Counted from the stretch's first letter, positions 33,080 to 42,691 are shown. The stretch is DNA of 64,000 nucleotides from DASVWZ01 sp963715675 (GCA_963715675.1 OY970265.1:2852001-2916000); one strand, 5' to 3'. Made by a program: numbers and translations. The notes: generated by a model from the sequence alone, not told the origin.

Positions 33080-36000
33080 ATGGGTCAACCTGTTTTTTAC
33101 GATCCCCGGCAGGCACGGTGGAGGCGGCTTCGGCGCTTGTTTGACGTTCTGGGTATTAGCGTCATGCTGCTGGTGATCTTCTTTATCTACAACGCGCTGC
33201 ATGGTGAGCGTCTGCCTGAGCTGTCCCTGTCATGGCAGAAAAAGCCCTACCGGGCATTGAGTGAGCTTGAGAAGGACAAAAGCCATCGCAAAAAGAAACT
33301 CGCATCGGCCGCGCGCCAGGGACATCGCAAGACCAAGTCGGCGGCATCGCAAATAAAGCTGAATTCCGAAGAGGGGATTCGGGCGGCGTTTTATGTTTCC
33401 TGGGATGCCGCCAGTTTTTCTTCGCTGCGGGAGTATGCCAAGCAGATTGACCTGCTGTATCCGGAGTGGTTGCACGTGCTGACGCCGGATGGCCGCTTGC
33501 AGGGGATTGACGAAGATACCAGCAAGTTTTTCGATGTGGTCCATGGTTCCATGGTTCACCCGGTTGAGCCCAAGGTGATGGCGTTCGTGAAGGCGGAAGA
33601 CCCGGAAATGGAGGTCTTCCCCATGGTGAACAATTCGGACGGAGCGAACTGGGTTGACATCAGCGGGTTTCTGAATGATGCCGAGGCGCGAGCGCGCTTC
33701 CGCCAGGAGATTGGCGCCTTTCTGGCGGCCGACCGGTACCGCGGCCTGATGGTGGATTTCGAGGATTTTCCCAAGAAAGGCCAGAAGGGATTCAGCGCGC
33801 TGTTGAAGGACCTTTCCGAAGACCTGCACGCCAAGGGCATGAAGCTGTACGTCAGCGTGCAGCCGCGCAACGAAGACTTCGATTACAAAGCCATTTCCGC
33901 GGCGGCGGACGGCGTGGTGGTGATGGATTATGACGAACACTACCCGGGCGGAGATCCCGGTCCCATCGCTTCGCAGGAGTGGTTTGCGCGCAACCTGCAG
34001 GTGGCCAAGAAGGCGATTCCGCAAGACAAGTTTATTTGCGCGATCGGCAACTACGGTTACGACTGGCCGGAGCGGCTGAAAAACGGGAAGTTGCCGGAGG
34101 GGCAAAAGGAAATCAACCAGTCGGTGCAAGAGGCATGGCTGTCGGCGCGGGACTCCGACGAGGATGTTGATTTTGACAGCGACAGCATGAATCCGCACGT
34201 CAGTTATGAAGACGAGCGAAATGTGCAGCACGATATCTGGTTTCTGGATGCGGTGACCGCACTGAACGAGATGCGGGCAGCGCAGATGCTGGGCATTCAG
34301 ACTTTTGCGCTGTGGCGTTTGGGCTCGGAGGACCGCTCGCTGTGGAAAGTATGGGACGTTCCCGGGGATGCATCGGCGACCGACAAGCTGAAAGATGTTT
34401 CGCCCGGTGACGATGTGGACATGGAAGGCACCGGGGAGATCTTTCGGATCGAAGCCAAGCCCGCTGACGGGACGCGCACGCTCACGATCGATGCGACGTC
34501 GGGATTCATCACCAATGAGACCTTCGACCCCTTGCCGCAGCCCTGGAGGGTAGCCCGCTACGGCTACAATCCCAGCCAGGTGGCGATTACGTTCGATGAT
34601 GGCCCGGACCCGCAGTGGACGCCCAAGATTCTCGACGTTCTCAAGCGGGAGAATGTTTCCGCGACATTCTTTTTGATCGGGGTACAGGCGGATCGGTTTG
34701 GCGGCGTCACCTCCCGCATTTACCGGGAGGGACATGAGATCGGAAATCACACGTTCACGCATCCCGACATCGAGAACCTGTCCAACCGGCTGATCCGGCT
34801 TGAGGTCAACTTGACCGAGCAGTTGTTTGTGAGCCGCCTGGGGTCCCGTACGATTCTGTTCCGCCCACCCTATGCGATTGATCAGGAACCTGACACCGCC
34901 GACCAGGTCCGACCGCTGCTGGTGCCGCAGGAGATGGGCTACATCACGATCGGCGACAAGATCGATCCCAACGATTGGCGGGACGATCCGCGTCCCACGG
35001 CGCAGCAGATTGCCGACCGGGTCATTGCACACTTGCCGCCATGCGGCTCCGACATGCGTTTTTGCGGCAGCATCATACTGTTGCACGACGGGGGTGGCGA
35101 CCGCAGCCAGACGGCGGCGGCATTGCCTCTGATCATCGACGGCATCCGCGCCAAAGGATTGCGGATTGTCCCGCTGTACGAGTTGCTGGGGAAAACCATG
35201 GCAGACGTGATGCCGCCAATTCCGTCCAATGAGCGCTGGGCGGCGCGAATCGACTGGATTGGATTTGGGCTATGGGATGTGTGCAGCAAGGGAATCACCC
35301 TGATCTTTTTCCTGGGGGACTTGCTGATGACCGGGCGGCTTCTGTTCATTGGTGTATTGGCGATTTACGACCGGTTCCGGAAACGCAAATACGGGCTGGC
35401 CACAGAAGCGGAAGCGGCTTTGTACCGGCCCAGGGTTGCGGTTCTGGTCCCGGCCTACAACGAGGAGAAGGTGATCGAGCGCACCGTCCGCGCCGTGCTG
35501 GCTTCCAATTACCCTGAGCTGCGGGTGATCGTGATCGACGATGGGTCCAAGGACAAAACGCTGGAAGTCGCTCGCCGGGCCTTTGCCGAGGAAGAGTCTT
35601 CAGGCCGGGTTGTGGTGCTGACCAAACCCAATTCCGGAAAAGCCGAAGCCCTGAACTATGGCCTGGAACATCTGCAGGGCGAAGAAATATTCGTCGGAAT
35701 TGATGCCGACACCGTCATCGACCGCAATGCCATCACGCGGCTGGTGCCTCATTTTCTGGACCCCAAGGTCGGCGCGGTCGCGGGAAATGCCAAGGTCGGG
35801 AACCGGGTAAACCTGTGGACCCGCTGGCAGGCGCTCGAGTACATCACCAGCCAGAATTTCGAACGCCGGGCCCTGAACACCCTGGGCGCAGTCAGTGTAG
35901 TGCCTGGCGCGATTGGGGCCTGGCGAACATCCGCGGTGCGGGAAGCCGGGGGATACCATACCGATACGGTGGCGGAAGATGCCGATCTCACCATGGCGCT

Positions 36001-36598
36001 GCTGCGGCGCGGTTATCGGGTGACCTACGAGGACCTGGCGCTGGCCTACACCGAGGCGCCCATCAATGCCAATGGGCTGATGCGGCAGCGCTTCCGCTGG
36101 TCGTTCGGGATTTTGCAGGCGGTATGGAAGCATCGCGCGGTATTCGCGCGCAAAGGGGCGCTGGGTTGGGTGGCTTTGCCCAACATCGTGATTTTCCAGA
36201 TCCTGCTGCCGCTGGTCTCGCCGTTTATTGACCTGATGTTTGCCTTTGGTGCGGTGTGGTATTTCGTGCAGAAATGGTTTCACCCGGACTCGACCGATCC
36301 GGCGAGTTTCCAGCGGCTGGTCTTGTTCTTTGCGGCGTTCCTGATTATCGACTTCATTACGTCGGCGATCGCGTTCGGGCTGGAACGGCGGCAGCCCGAG
36401 GCCCGCGAAGACGTCTGGCTGCTCAGCCAGGTATGGCTGCAGCGCTTCGCCTACCGGCAACTATTCTCGATTGTGCTGTTCCGGACGGTGAAACGGGCCA
36501 TTTCGGGCCGGAGCTTTGCCTGGGACAAACTGGAGAGAACCGCGAAAATGAGCATCAAGACCGCGCAGGACCATGAGCCCATGAAGGTCCACAACTGA
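33080..36598 (+). CDS. GH18-CE4-GT2 fusion: polysaccharide synthase with deacetylase and hydrolase-like domains
   Basis: A 1172-residue membrane protein. A short cytoplasmic start and one helix (about 21-41) lead to an external GH18-like domain (about 100-430), then a CE4 polysaccharide deacetylase (about 495-690) with ITFDDGPDP, HTFTHPDI, RPPYA and LHDGGG, all metal and catalytic motifs. After a helix pair (about 730-765) comes a processive GT2 domain with VPAYNEEK, VIDDGSKD, DADT, AEDAD and QRFRW, and C-terminal helices. It fits synthesis and partial deacetylation of an N-acetylhexosamine exopolysaccharide, like PgaC/PgaB joined. The GH18 motif reads RGLMVDFED: the catalytic Glu remains but an upstream Asp is Met. 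Confidence 0.9.
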   Translation: MGQPVFYDPRQARWRRLRRLFDVLGISVMLLVIFFIYNALHGERLPELSLSWQKKPYRALSELEKDKSHRKKKLASAARQGHRKTKSAASQIKLNSEEGIRAAFYVSWDAASFSSLREYAKQIDLLYPEWLHVLTPDGRLQGIDEDTSKFFDVVHGSMVHPVEPKVMAFVKAEDPEMEVFPMVNNSDGANWVDISGFLNDAEARARFRQEIGAFLAADRYRGLMVDFEDFPKKGQKGFSALLKDLSEDLHAKGMKLYVSVQPRNEDFDYKAISAAADGVVVMDYDEHYPGGDPGPIASQEWFARNLQVAKKAIPQDKFICAIGNYGYDWPERLKNGKLPEGQKEINQSVQEAWLSARDSDEDVDFDSDSMNPHVSYEDERNVQHDIWFLDAVTALNEMRAAQMLGIQTFALWRLGSEDRSLWKVWDVPGDASATDKLKDVSPGDDVDMEGTGEIFRIEAKPADGTRTLTIDATSGFITNETFDPLPQPWRVARYGYNPSQVAITFDDGPDPQWTPKILDVLKRENVSATFFLIGVQADRFGGVTSRIYREGHEIGNHTFTHPDIENLSNRLIRLEVNLTEQLFVSRLGSRTILFRPPYAIDQEPDTADQVRPLLVPQEMGYITIGDKIDPNDWRDDPRPTAQQIADRVIAHLPPCGSDMRFCGSIILLHDGGGDRSQTAAALPLIIDGIRAKGLRIVPLYELLGKTMADVMPPIPSNERWAARIDWIGFGLWDVCSKGITLIFFLGDLLMTGRLLFIGVLAIYDRFRKRKYGLATEAEAALYRPRVAVLVPAYNEEKVIERTVRAVLASNYPELRVIVIDDGSKDKTLEVARRAFAEEESSGRVVVLTKPNSGKAEALNYGLEHLQGEEIFVGIDADTVIDRNAITRLVPHFLDPKVGAVAGNAKVGNRVNLWTRWQALEYITSQNFERRALNTLGAVSVVPGAIGAWRTSAVREAGGYHTDTVAEDADLTMALLRRGYRVTYEDLALAYTEAPINANGLMRQRFRWSFGILQAVWKHRAVFARKGALGWVALPNIVIFQILLPLVSPFIDLMFAFGAVWYFVQKWFHPDSTDPASFQRLVLFFAAFLIIDFITSAIAFGLERRQPEAREDVWLLSQVWLQRFAYRQLFSIVLFRTVKRAISGRSFAWDKLERTAKMSIKTAQDHEPMKVHN

Positions 36599-36742
36599 CG
36601 CCTGGTTGCAGCCTTCACGACAGAGTTGGGCGTAAGACGGGAAGTCCAACCTAACTCACCGTCCCCCTGATCCGCTTGCCAGTGATTTCCGTCACTGACT
36701 CGCCAGCGATCTTGGTGTGTCCTGTAAGCAGGAGATTTACGC

Positions 36743-38119
36743 ATGGCCAAGACCATCATCGAGCCGTTTCGCATCAAGAGTGTCGAGCCCATCCGCTGGA
36801 CTACGCGCGGGGAACGCGAGCAGTTGCTGCAGGCCGCGCATTACAACCTCTTCCTGTTGCCAGCCGACGACGTTCTCATCGACTTGCTCACCGATTCCGG
36901 CACCGGGGCCATGTCCACGCACCAGTGGGCAGCGATCATGGAGGGCGACGAGAGTTACGCGGGCAGCCGGAGCTTCGACCGCTTCCGCAACTCAGTGCAG
37001 GACATTTTCGGATATCGCCACGTCATTCCAACCCACCAGGGACGGGCTGCGGAACGCATCCTGTTCAACGTGATGTGCAAGAAGGGCGACGTCGTTCCCA
37101 ACAACACGCATTTCGATACCACCCGGGCCAACGTGGAATATGTGGGCGCCGAGGCGAAGGACTTGGTCATCGCGGAGGGCAAGCGGCCGGAACTGGTGCA
37201 CCCGTTCAAAGGCAACATGGACGTGGCCGCGCTGGACCGCCTGATTCACGAAGTCGGCCGGGAGAGGGTCCCGCTCGTCATGCTGACGGTGACCAACAAT
37301 TCCGGCGGAGGCCAGCCGGTCTCGATGGAAAACGTCAAAGCAGTCAGCACGATTTGCCGGCGGCATCGCATTCCTTTGTACTTCGACGCCTGCCGCTTCG
37401 CGGAGAACGCCTACTTCATCAAGCTGCGTGAACCCGGGCATGAGTCGAAGACTCCGAAACAGATTGCGCAGCAGATGTTCAGCTACGGCGATGGCTGCAC
37501 CATGTCCGCGAAGAAAGACGGCATGGCCAACATTGGAGGATTCCTGTGCACCAATGACGATCTGCTGGCGCAGCAGGAAAAGGATCTGCTGATCTTGACC
37601 GAGGGATATCCGACCTATGGCGGGCTGGCGGGGCGTGATCTGGAAGCCATCGCAGTTGGTGTGCAGGAAGCGCTGGAAGAAGATTACTTGCGGTATCGCA
37701 TTGCCTCGACGGCGTATTTGGGCAATCATGTGGCGGCCCAAGGCGTACCAATCGTGCAGCCCCCCGGCGGCCACGCGGTTTATCTGGATGCGCGCGCGTT
37801 TCTTCCGCACATTCCGGTGGAGCAATTTCCGGGAGTGGCGCTGGCTGCCGAACTGTATCTAGAAGGGGGAATTCGTTCCGTCGAAATCGGCGCGCTGATG
37901 TTCGGTGCCGCCGCGAAGATGGACCTGGTGCGACTGGCGATTCCCCGCCGTGTCTACACCCAGAGCCATATTGATTACGTGGTTGAGGTCATCCTTGAAG
38001 TCTGGAAGAAGCGGGCCAGGATCCAGGGATTGAAGCTGACTTACGAAGCGCCATTCCTGCGCCACTTCACGGCGCGGCTGGAGCCGGTGGAACAGCCGAT
38101 AGTTCAGCTTGCCACATAG
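36743..38119 (+). CDS. tnaA: Tryptophanase (tryptophan indole-lyase)
   Basis: A 458-residue PLP enzyme of the beta-eliminating lyase family, converting tryptophan to indole, pyruvate and ammonia. IDLLTDSGTGAMS, PTHQGR, FDACRFAENAYFIK and the Schiff-base lysine motif CTMSAKKDG (Lys257/258) are present. Tyrosine phenol-lyase is the alternative; two discriminating positions favour tryptophanase: Asp125 in HFDTTR (Thr in the tyrosine enzyme) and His441 in LRHFTARL (Phe in the tyrosine enzyme). No permease or TnaC-like leader is adjacent. It lies 144 bases after the GH18-CE4-GT2 gene. Confidence 0.85.
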   Translation: MAKTIIEPFRIKSVEPIRWTTRGEREQLLQAAHYNLFLLPADDVLIDLLTDSGTGAMSTHQWAAIMEGDESYAGSRSFDRFRNSVQDIFGYRHVIPTHQGRAAERILFNVMCKKGDVVPNNTHFDTTRANVEYVGAEAKDLVIAEGKRPELVHPFKGNMDVAALDRLIHEVGRERVPLVMLTVTNNSGGGQPVSMENVKAVSTICRRHRIPLYFDACRFAENAYFIKLREPGHESKTPKQIAQQMFSYGDGCTMSAKKDGMANIGGFLCTNDDLLAQQEKDLLILTEGYPTYGGLAGRDLEAIAVGVQEALEEDYLRYRIASTAYLGNHVAAQGVPIVQPPGGHAVYLDARAFLPHIPVEQFPGVALAAELYLEGGIRSVEIGALMFGAAAKMDLVRLAIPRRVYTQSHIDYVVEVILEVWKKRARIQGLKLTYEAPFLRHFTARLEPVEQPIVQLAT

Positions 38120-38123
38120 AGGA

Positions 38124-38534
38124 TCATGACTTCGCTTGAGCGCGCTTCGCTTTCCGCACGGCTTCCCAGTGGGCGATGCCTGCATTAAGAAGAGCTTCCA
38201 GCGCCGGATTCTCCAGGTCGGTCGCGCCTTTCAGCTTCACATGGGCATGAACCTTGCCGCTGCCTTCCATCAACTTCTGCGGGTCCGGCAATTCCCTGCC
38301 CCAGCCGATTCCCAGAGTCACCCACGTCTTGGCCGGCATGAGGCTGCAAATCATGTCTGTGTATTTTGTGCCGAAGCCATAGCCGATGAGCTTGCTCTTG
38401 GGATCGACCTGCTCGATCGCGTTCGGGATTATCTTCAGCACAAATGCGCGGGTGGCCAGAGCGAGTTTCTGCACGTCAGGTGAATAGGGTTTCAGCAGAT
38501 CGGCTAAGGCTTGGTTTGTGCCAGTTGTGCGCAT
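38124..38534 (-). CDS. DUF1801-family protein
   Basis: A 136-residue cytoplasmic protein. The DUF1801 fold is suggested by LLKPYSPDVQKLALATRAFV, GFGTKYTDMICSLMPAKTWV and HAHVKLKG. Function unknown. The start is ATG 38534 (MRTTGTNQ); the longer open frame upstream overlaps the preceding gene. It lies 26 bases downstream of a VOC-family gene on the same strand, so the two are probably cotranscribed. Convergent with tnaA, with stops four bases apart. Confidence 0.75.
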   Translation of the reverse strand: MRTTGTNQALADLLKPYSPDVQKLALATRAFVLKIIPNAIEQVDPKSKLIGYGFGTKYTDMICSLMPAKTWVTLGIGWGRELPDPQKLMEGSGKVHAHVKLKGATDLENPALEALLNAGIAHWEAVRKAKRAQAKS

Positions 38535-38560
38535 AGGGTCCCCGGGTCGTTCGGTCGATA

Positions 38561-38926
38561 CTATTTCGACGAGAGCACGAACTGGTTTCCGTCCTGATCT
38601 TTGAAGATTGACACGCTGCCCCACTCCTCGGTTTTTGGTTCCATCGCGAACGCCACGCCTTTGCTTTTCAACACCTGAGCCGTTGCCTTCACATCGTCGC
38701 ACCAGAATGAAATGGGCTGACGGTTGCCTATGCGGCCGGCGTCGTCGTCGGTCGTAAAGAGTACCACGCCGGCATCCCCGCCGGGTATTCCAAGTTCGAT
38801 CCAGCGCTGCTGGTCATCGTAGGGCTGGTCGGTGAGGACGCGGAACCCCAGCTTCTCGGTATAGAACTTGACGGCGGCGTCCTGGTTGGTCACGGGCACG
38901 TTCACAAACTTGATTCCACGGATCAT
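38561..38926 (-). CDS. VOC (glyoxalase/bleomycin-resistance) family protein
   Basis: A 121-residue paired beta-alpha-beta-beta-beta protein: MIRGIKFVNVPVTNQDAAVK, FYTEKLGFRVLTDQPYDD and FKDQDGNQFVLSSK match the VOC fold, with candidate metal ligands at its ends. Substrate unknown. GGAG lies nine bases before ATG 38926. First gene of a probable two-gene unit with the DUF1801 gene; divergent from a winged-helix gene 103 bases away. Confidence 0.85.
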   Translation of the reverse strand: MIRGIKFVNVPVTNQDAAVKFYTEKLGFRVLTDQPYDDQQRWIELGIPGGDAGVVLFTTDDDAGRIGNRQPISFWCDDVKATAQVLKSKGVAFAMEPKTEEWGSVSIFKDQDGNQFVLSSK

Positions 38927-39029
38927 TTTTTCACGCTCCTTATTGGCCAGTTGCCGCAGGCAGTATAGGAGAGGATCGGAAGGCGCGCAATCAGGCAAGG
39001 CTTGCTATAGTATCTGATGGTATAGTGCC

Positions 39030-39317
39030 ATGACGATCGATGACTATGTGGTGGATGTGCTGATGCGGGACCTGGTGGGCCATGACCGTCAACCCACCAG
39101 TTTCCTGATTTACCTTTGGTTCACTTTTGAGGCGTTCCGGAGCCGCCGCGAACGAATCTACGCCAGTTACCAAACTGTGGCGGATGCGGTGGGCATCTCG
39201 AAAAGCGCGGCGCAGTCGGGGATACGGTGGCTGGTGCAGCGAAAATTGCTCGAGGCGAGCAAGAGCTCGCCGACCGCGGTTCCAGGGTATCAGGTAATGA
39301 GACCGTGGCGGCGGTAG
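39030..39317 (+). CDS. Small winged-helix DNA-binding protein
   Basis: A 95-residue protein with a helix-turn-helix at about 47-75 (YASYQTVADAVGISKSAAQS, then GIRWLVQRKLLEAS), similar to the winged helix of replication-initiator-like and MarR/DprA-type proteins. The C-terminus ends PGYQVMRPWRR. It is transcribed away from the VOC-DUF1801 pair and could regulate it. Two TATAGT words (39006-39011 and 39021-39026) lie just before the ATG; the second is too close for a normal leader. Confidence 0.65.
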   Translation: MTIDDYVVDVLMRDLVGHDRQPTSFLIYLWFTFEAFRSRRERIYASYQTVADAVGISKSAAQSGIRWLVQRKLLEASKSSPTAVPGYQVMRPWRR

Positions 39318-39410
39318 GGCAGAGATGTGCTCCACGCTGGCAGCACAAATCTCGGCTGCTAAGGGGATTGACAAAGGGCTTATCCTGAAGGCAATCGAGG
39401 AACGGAGCGC

Positions 39411-39659
39411 ATGATATACCACCCTGAGACGGCCAAACAGATTAGTGACCTGATGACGGATATGTTCGCACGACTCTGCGATTCGTGTCAGGCGGTGAGA
39501 GAACACTGTTCACCCGAGGAGTACGCTGCCTACAAGAAGGCGACAGCACGAATTGCGAGCGGCATAGTGTTTGACGTTATGGAGCCCCTGTACGAAAAGA
39601 ACCCCAGCCTCAAGCCTCCGAACTGGGATGATGCCGAAGACTTGTGGAAATCAAACTGA
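39411..39659 (+). CDS. Hypothetical protein, 82 residues
   Basis: A soluble, mostly helical product (YHPETAKQISDLMTDMFARL and a Cys-containing LCDSCQAVREHC segment). AACGGAG lies just before ATG 39411. It is separated from the winged-helix gene by 93 bases. No family recognised. Confidence 0.6.
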   Translation: MIYHPETAKQISDLMTDMFARLCDSCQAVREHCSPEEYAAYKKATARIASGIVFDVMEPLYEKNPSLKPPNWDDAEDLWKSN

Positions 39660-39800
39660 CCCACTACCCGAAGTTAGGTGGGGCCTCAGCATTACCGGTT
39701 AGGGCCTTTAGGAAGCATTCTCCCCCGGTGCTACAATGGCTGGTTCGCCACCAGTCTCGGTGGCATCTATATTTCATTAAGTCTCCATTGAGGTGCATTT

Positions 39801-41390
39801 ATGGCAACCCTTGAAGCTCCCGTGAAACCACAAACTCGCTTGCCGGAAGGCAAGTTCGCCAATGAACCGCTGACCGATTTCAGCAAAGAAGAAAATGCGC
39901 GGAAGATGCGCGCTGCCATCGAGAAAGTCCGAGGCCAGATGGGCCGCGAGTATGATCTGATCATCGGCGGCAAGCGGATCAAAACTGAGGGCAAGATCAA
40001 GTCGCTGAATCCGGCGAAACCTTCGCAGATTGTCGGAATCCACCAGAAAGCCGGCGCTGAACATGTCGAGCCCGCCATGCAGGCTGCGCTGAAGGCGTTT
40101 GCCACGTGGAGCCGGACTTCCGCGGAAGAACGCGCCGGGCTGGTGTTCCGCGCCGCCGCGCTGCTGCGCGAGCGCAAATACGAGTTCGCCGCCTGGATGA
40201 TTTTTGAAGTCAGCAAGAACTGGGGGGAAGCGGACGCCGATATCGCGGAGACGATTGATTTCTGCGAATACTACAGCCGGCTGGCGCTGCGGTTGGCCAA
40301 GGTGGAGCCTGACGTACAACTCCCCGGCGAGCACGGCGAACTGCACTACATTCCACTGGGCGTGGGCGCGGTGATTCCGCCGTGGAACTTCCCTTGCGCC
40401 ATCATGGCGGGCATGACGGCGGCTTCGATTGTGGCGGGCAACACAGTAATTTTGAAACCCTCCAGCGACTCGCCCACGATTGCGGCCAAGTTCGTTGAAC
40501 TCCTCGAAGAGTGTGGATTGCCCGAGGGCGTGGTGAACTTCTGCCCCGGCTCGGGCGCCACGTTTGGCAACGCCGTGGTCGCACATCCCAAGACGCGTTA
40601 CATCGCGTTCACCGGCTCGCGTGAAGTCGGACTGGACATCAACAAGCGCGCTGCCGACGTGGTTCCCGGCCAGGTGTGGATCAAGCGCACGGTGCTGGAA
40701 ATGGGCGGCAAGGATGCCATCATCGTGGACGCCGACGCCGACTTTAACGCAGCGGTCGAAGGCGTAGCTCAGGCGGCGTTCGGATTCCAGGGGCAGAAGT
40801 GCTCAGCCTGCTCACGCGCCATTGTCGATGAGCGCATCTACGACAAATTTCTGGAAGCGCTCAAAGCCCGGGTGGAGAAGATTACGGTCGGCGATCCGAC
40901 GGAAAACCCGAATATGGGCGCGGTGATCAACGAAGGGTCGATGAAGTCGATCCTGGGCTACATCGAGCACGGCAAGAAGGATGGACGTTTGATTACGGGC
41001 GGCGCGCGCGCGGCTGGCGAAGGCTACTTCATTCAGCCGACGGTGATCGCCGACATCAAGCCGAAATCAAAACTCGAACAGGAAGAAATCTTCGGGCCGG
41101 TGCTGGCGGTGATCAAGTCGAAGAACTTCGATCACGCGCTGGAAATCGCCAACGATACGGAGTTCGGACTGACCGGGGCCGCGTACACCAGTTCGCCGGA
41201 CAAGATCAAGCGGGCGAAGCACGAGTTCCACGCCGGCAACCTGTACATTAATCGGAAGTGCACGGGAGCGATGGTGGCGGCGCACCCGTTCGGCGGGTTC
41301 AATATGTCGGGCACGGATTCGAAGGCGGGAGGGCCGGATTACCTCTACCTGTTCACGCAGGCGAAGTCGATCGCCGAGAAGATCCGGTAG
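39801..41390 (+). CDS. pruA: L-glutamate gamma-semialdehyde (pyrroline-5-carboxylate) dehydrogenase
   Basis: A 529-residue aldehyde dehydrogenase oxidising glutamate semialdehyde to glutamate in proline and arginine breakdown (cytoplasmic, NAD-dependent). The N-terminal extension KFANEPLTDFSKEENARKM is typical of the RocA/PruA monofunctional family. Catalytic residues are present: Glu in TVLEMGGKDA and Cys in FQGQKCSACSR; the cofactor region has GSREVG. No proline dehydrogenase gene is adjacent in the window. The gene is followed by a strong terminator. Confidence 0.93.
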   Translation: MATLEAPVKPQTRLPEGKFANEPLTDFSKEENARKMRAAIEKVRGQMGREYDLIIGGKRIKTEGKIKSLNPAKPSQIVGIHQKAGAEHVEPAMQAALKAFATWSRTSAEERAGLVFRAAALLRERKYEFAAWMIFEVSKNWGEADADIAETIDFCEYYSRLALRLAKVEPDVQLPGEHGELHYIPLGVGAVIPPWNFPCAIMAGMTAASIVAGNTVILKPSSDSPTIAAKFVELLEECGLPEGVVNFCPGSGATFGNAVVAHPKTRYIAFTGSREVGLDINKRAADVVPGQVWIKRTVLEMGGKDAIIVDADADFNAAVEGVAQAAFGFQGQKCSACSRAIVDERIYDKFLEALKARVEKITVGDPTENPNMGAVINEGSMKSILGYIEHGKKDGRLITGGARAAGEGYFIQPTVIADIKPKSKLEQEEIFGPVLAVIKSKNFDHALEIANDTEFGLTGAAYTSSPDKIKRAKHEFHAGNLYINRKCTGAMVAAHPFGGFNMSGTDSKAGGPDYLYLFTQAKSIAEKIR

Positions 41391-41410
41391 GCATTTGCTT
41401 TCACGGCATG

Positions 41411-41443
41411 AGCCGGGGGCTGAGGCCTCCGGCTTTTTTTTTT
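41411..41443 (+). terminator. Rho-independent terminator of pruA
   Basis: AGCCGGGGGCTGAGGCCTCC then GGCT forms a GC-rich stem and is followed by a run of ten T (41434-41443). It lies 20 bases after the stop codon. Confidence 0.85.
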
Positions 41444-41547
41444 GCGCTGCCGGATCACGCGTCGACGTGAACCGGATCACTGAGAATTATTCTGCTCTGT
41501 GCCAATATTCTTCGCGTTTTGATCTTCTTGAGGGACAGCGGAGAACA

Positions 41548-42471
41548 ATGTTCACGGCAAGGTTCTGGCAGGGGGCAGGTTTGGGCGCGACGATCGTCAT
41601 CGCCATGCTGACGGGCGCGAACGCCACGGAAAACGGAGGCAGTGTTTATCCGGTGGGGGTGGAAACCGTCATGACCGGCATGCAGCCTCGGCCCGGACAA
41701 ACGGCGATCTACGAGTACACCTGCTTTTACACGGCCAATGAGTTCGCCGATTCGAAGGGCAAGAGCTCAATTCCGGAGTTCAAGCTCAGAGTTTTTGCCA
41801 ACGCTTTCAAGATCACGCACAACTGGGGGATCCATTTCCTTGGCGGGACCGTCGAGAGCCAGATTGGGGTTCCGTTTATCTACGAACAACTGCATGTTGC
41901 ACCGGGCAAGTTCAGCAAGTTTGGCCTCACCAATGTGAACGTGATTCCGTTCAGCGTCACCTATGCGAAGGGCACTCTCCACTGGTATTACGAGGCCGAC
42001 ATGTTTTCGCCCGGCGGAGGCTATGCAGCATCCGACGTCCTGAACATTGGACAGCACAACCTGGCGATCGCTCCGGTCGCCGGGTTCACCTACCTGCCCT
42101 GGCAGGGCAAAGTAGAAACGAGTTCCCGCTTCATGTACATCTTCAACGGTTCCGACAAGGACACGCAGTACCATAGCGGGAACGAGTTCATGTGAGAATA
42201 CAATATCGACTATGAGATTTCCAAGAAAGTGGCTGCCGGGTTCAACGGGTATTTCTACCAGCAGACCACGGATGATTCCCTGAAAGGCCTGGTTTACCAG
42301 AACGGGTTTCGCGGACGAGACTTGGCGCTGGGACCACAGTTGCGATTCCCGCTCGGCAAGCGTGGAGGGTTTGCGGTGAAGTACTACCGCGATACCCTGG
42401 TCGAAAACAAGCCAAGCGGCAGTGCATTCTGGTTTCAGCTGTCCGTCGCGGTTGGGAGAAAGACGCCGTAG
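41548..42471 (+). pseudogene. SphA/MetA-pathway-type outer-membrane protein gene with an in-frame TGA
   Basis: A signal peptide (1-26) and a beta-barrel-like sequence run from ATG 41548 (ribosome-binding site GCGGAGAACA) to TGA at 42193-42195. The same frame then continues uninterrupted to a stop at 42471, with clearly homologous-looking barrel strands (EYNIDYEISKKVAAGFNGYF, then YQQTTDD) and a C-terminal SAFWFQLSVAVGRKTP. The full 307-codon frame fits the transporter/phenol-meta-pathway (SphA-like) family; the first part alone (215 residues) lacks the last strands. Either a recent nonsense change, a sequencing error, or readthrough. Family call moderate. Confidence 0.7.
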
Positions 42472-42691
42472 CTTAGCGAAACAGCTAAGAACACTCCTTG
42501 ATGCTCCGTTCCTTGCCGCTTTTGTCACATCGCTATGAGACACAAGTCACTGCGTGCAGTGAGAACTTTGACAAACTCCCCTGAGCACAGGTCACTGACA
42601 AACGCTCCCCGCAAAGAGCGACAATGTACCTGCGTAGTTTGGAGAGGATTCCCCGTTCTCTTTCTCTTGGGCTGTTTCATTTGTTAACCGC

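Noticed and set aside
33230..35086. 618-residue frame opposite the GH18-CE4-GT2 gene
   Set aside because: Antisense shadow; the plus-strand frame has complete domain motifs.
42193..42195. Selenocysteine codon
   Set aside because: There is no conserved Cys at this place to suggest it, I see no SECIS-like hairpin, and a single nonsense change explains the data.
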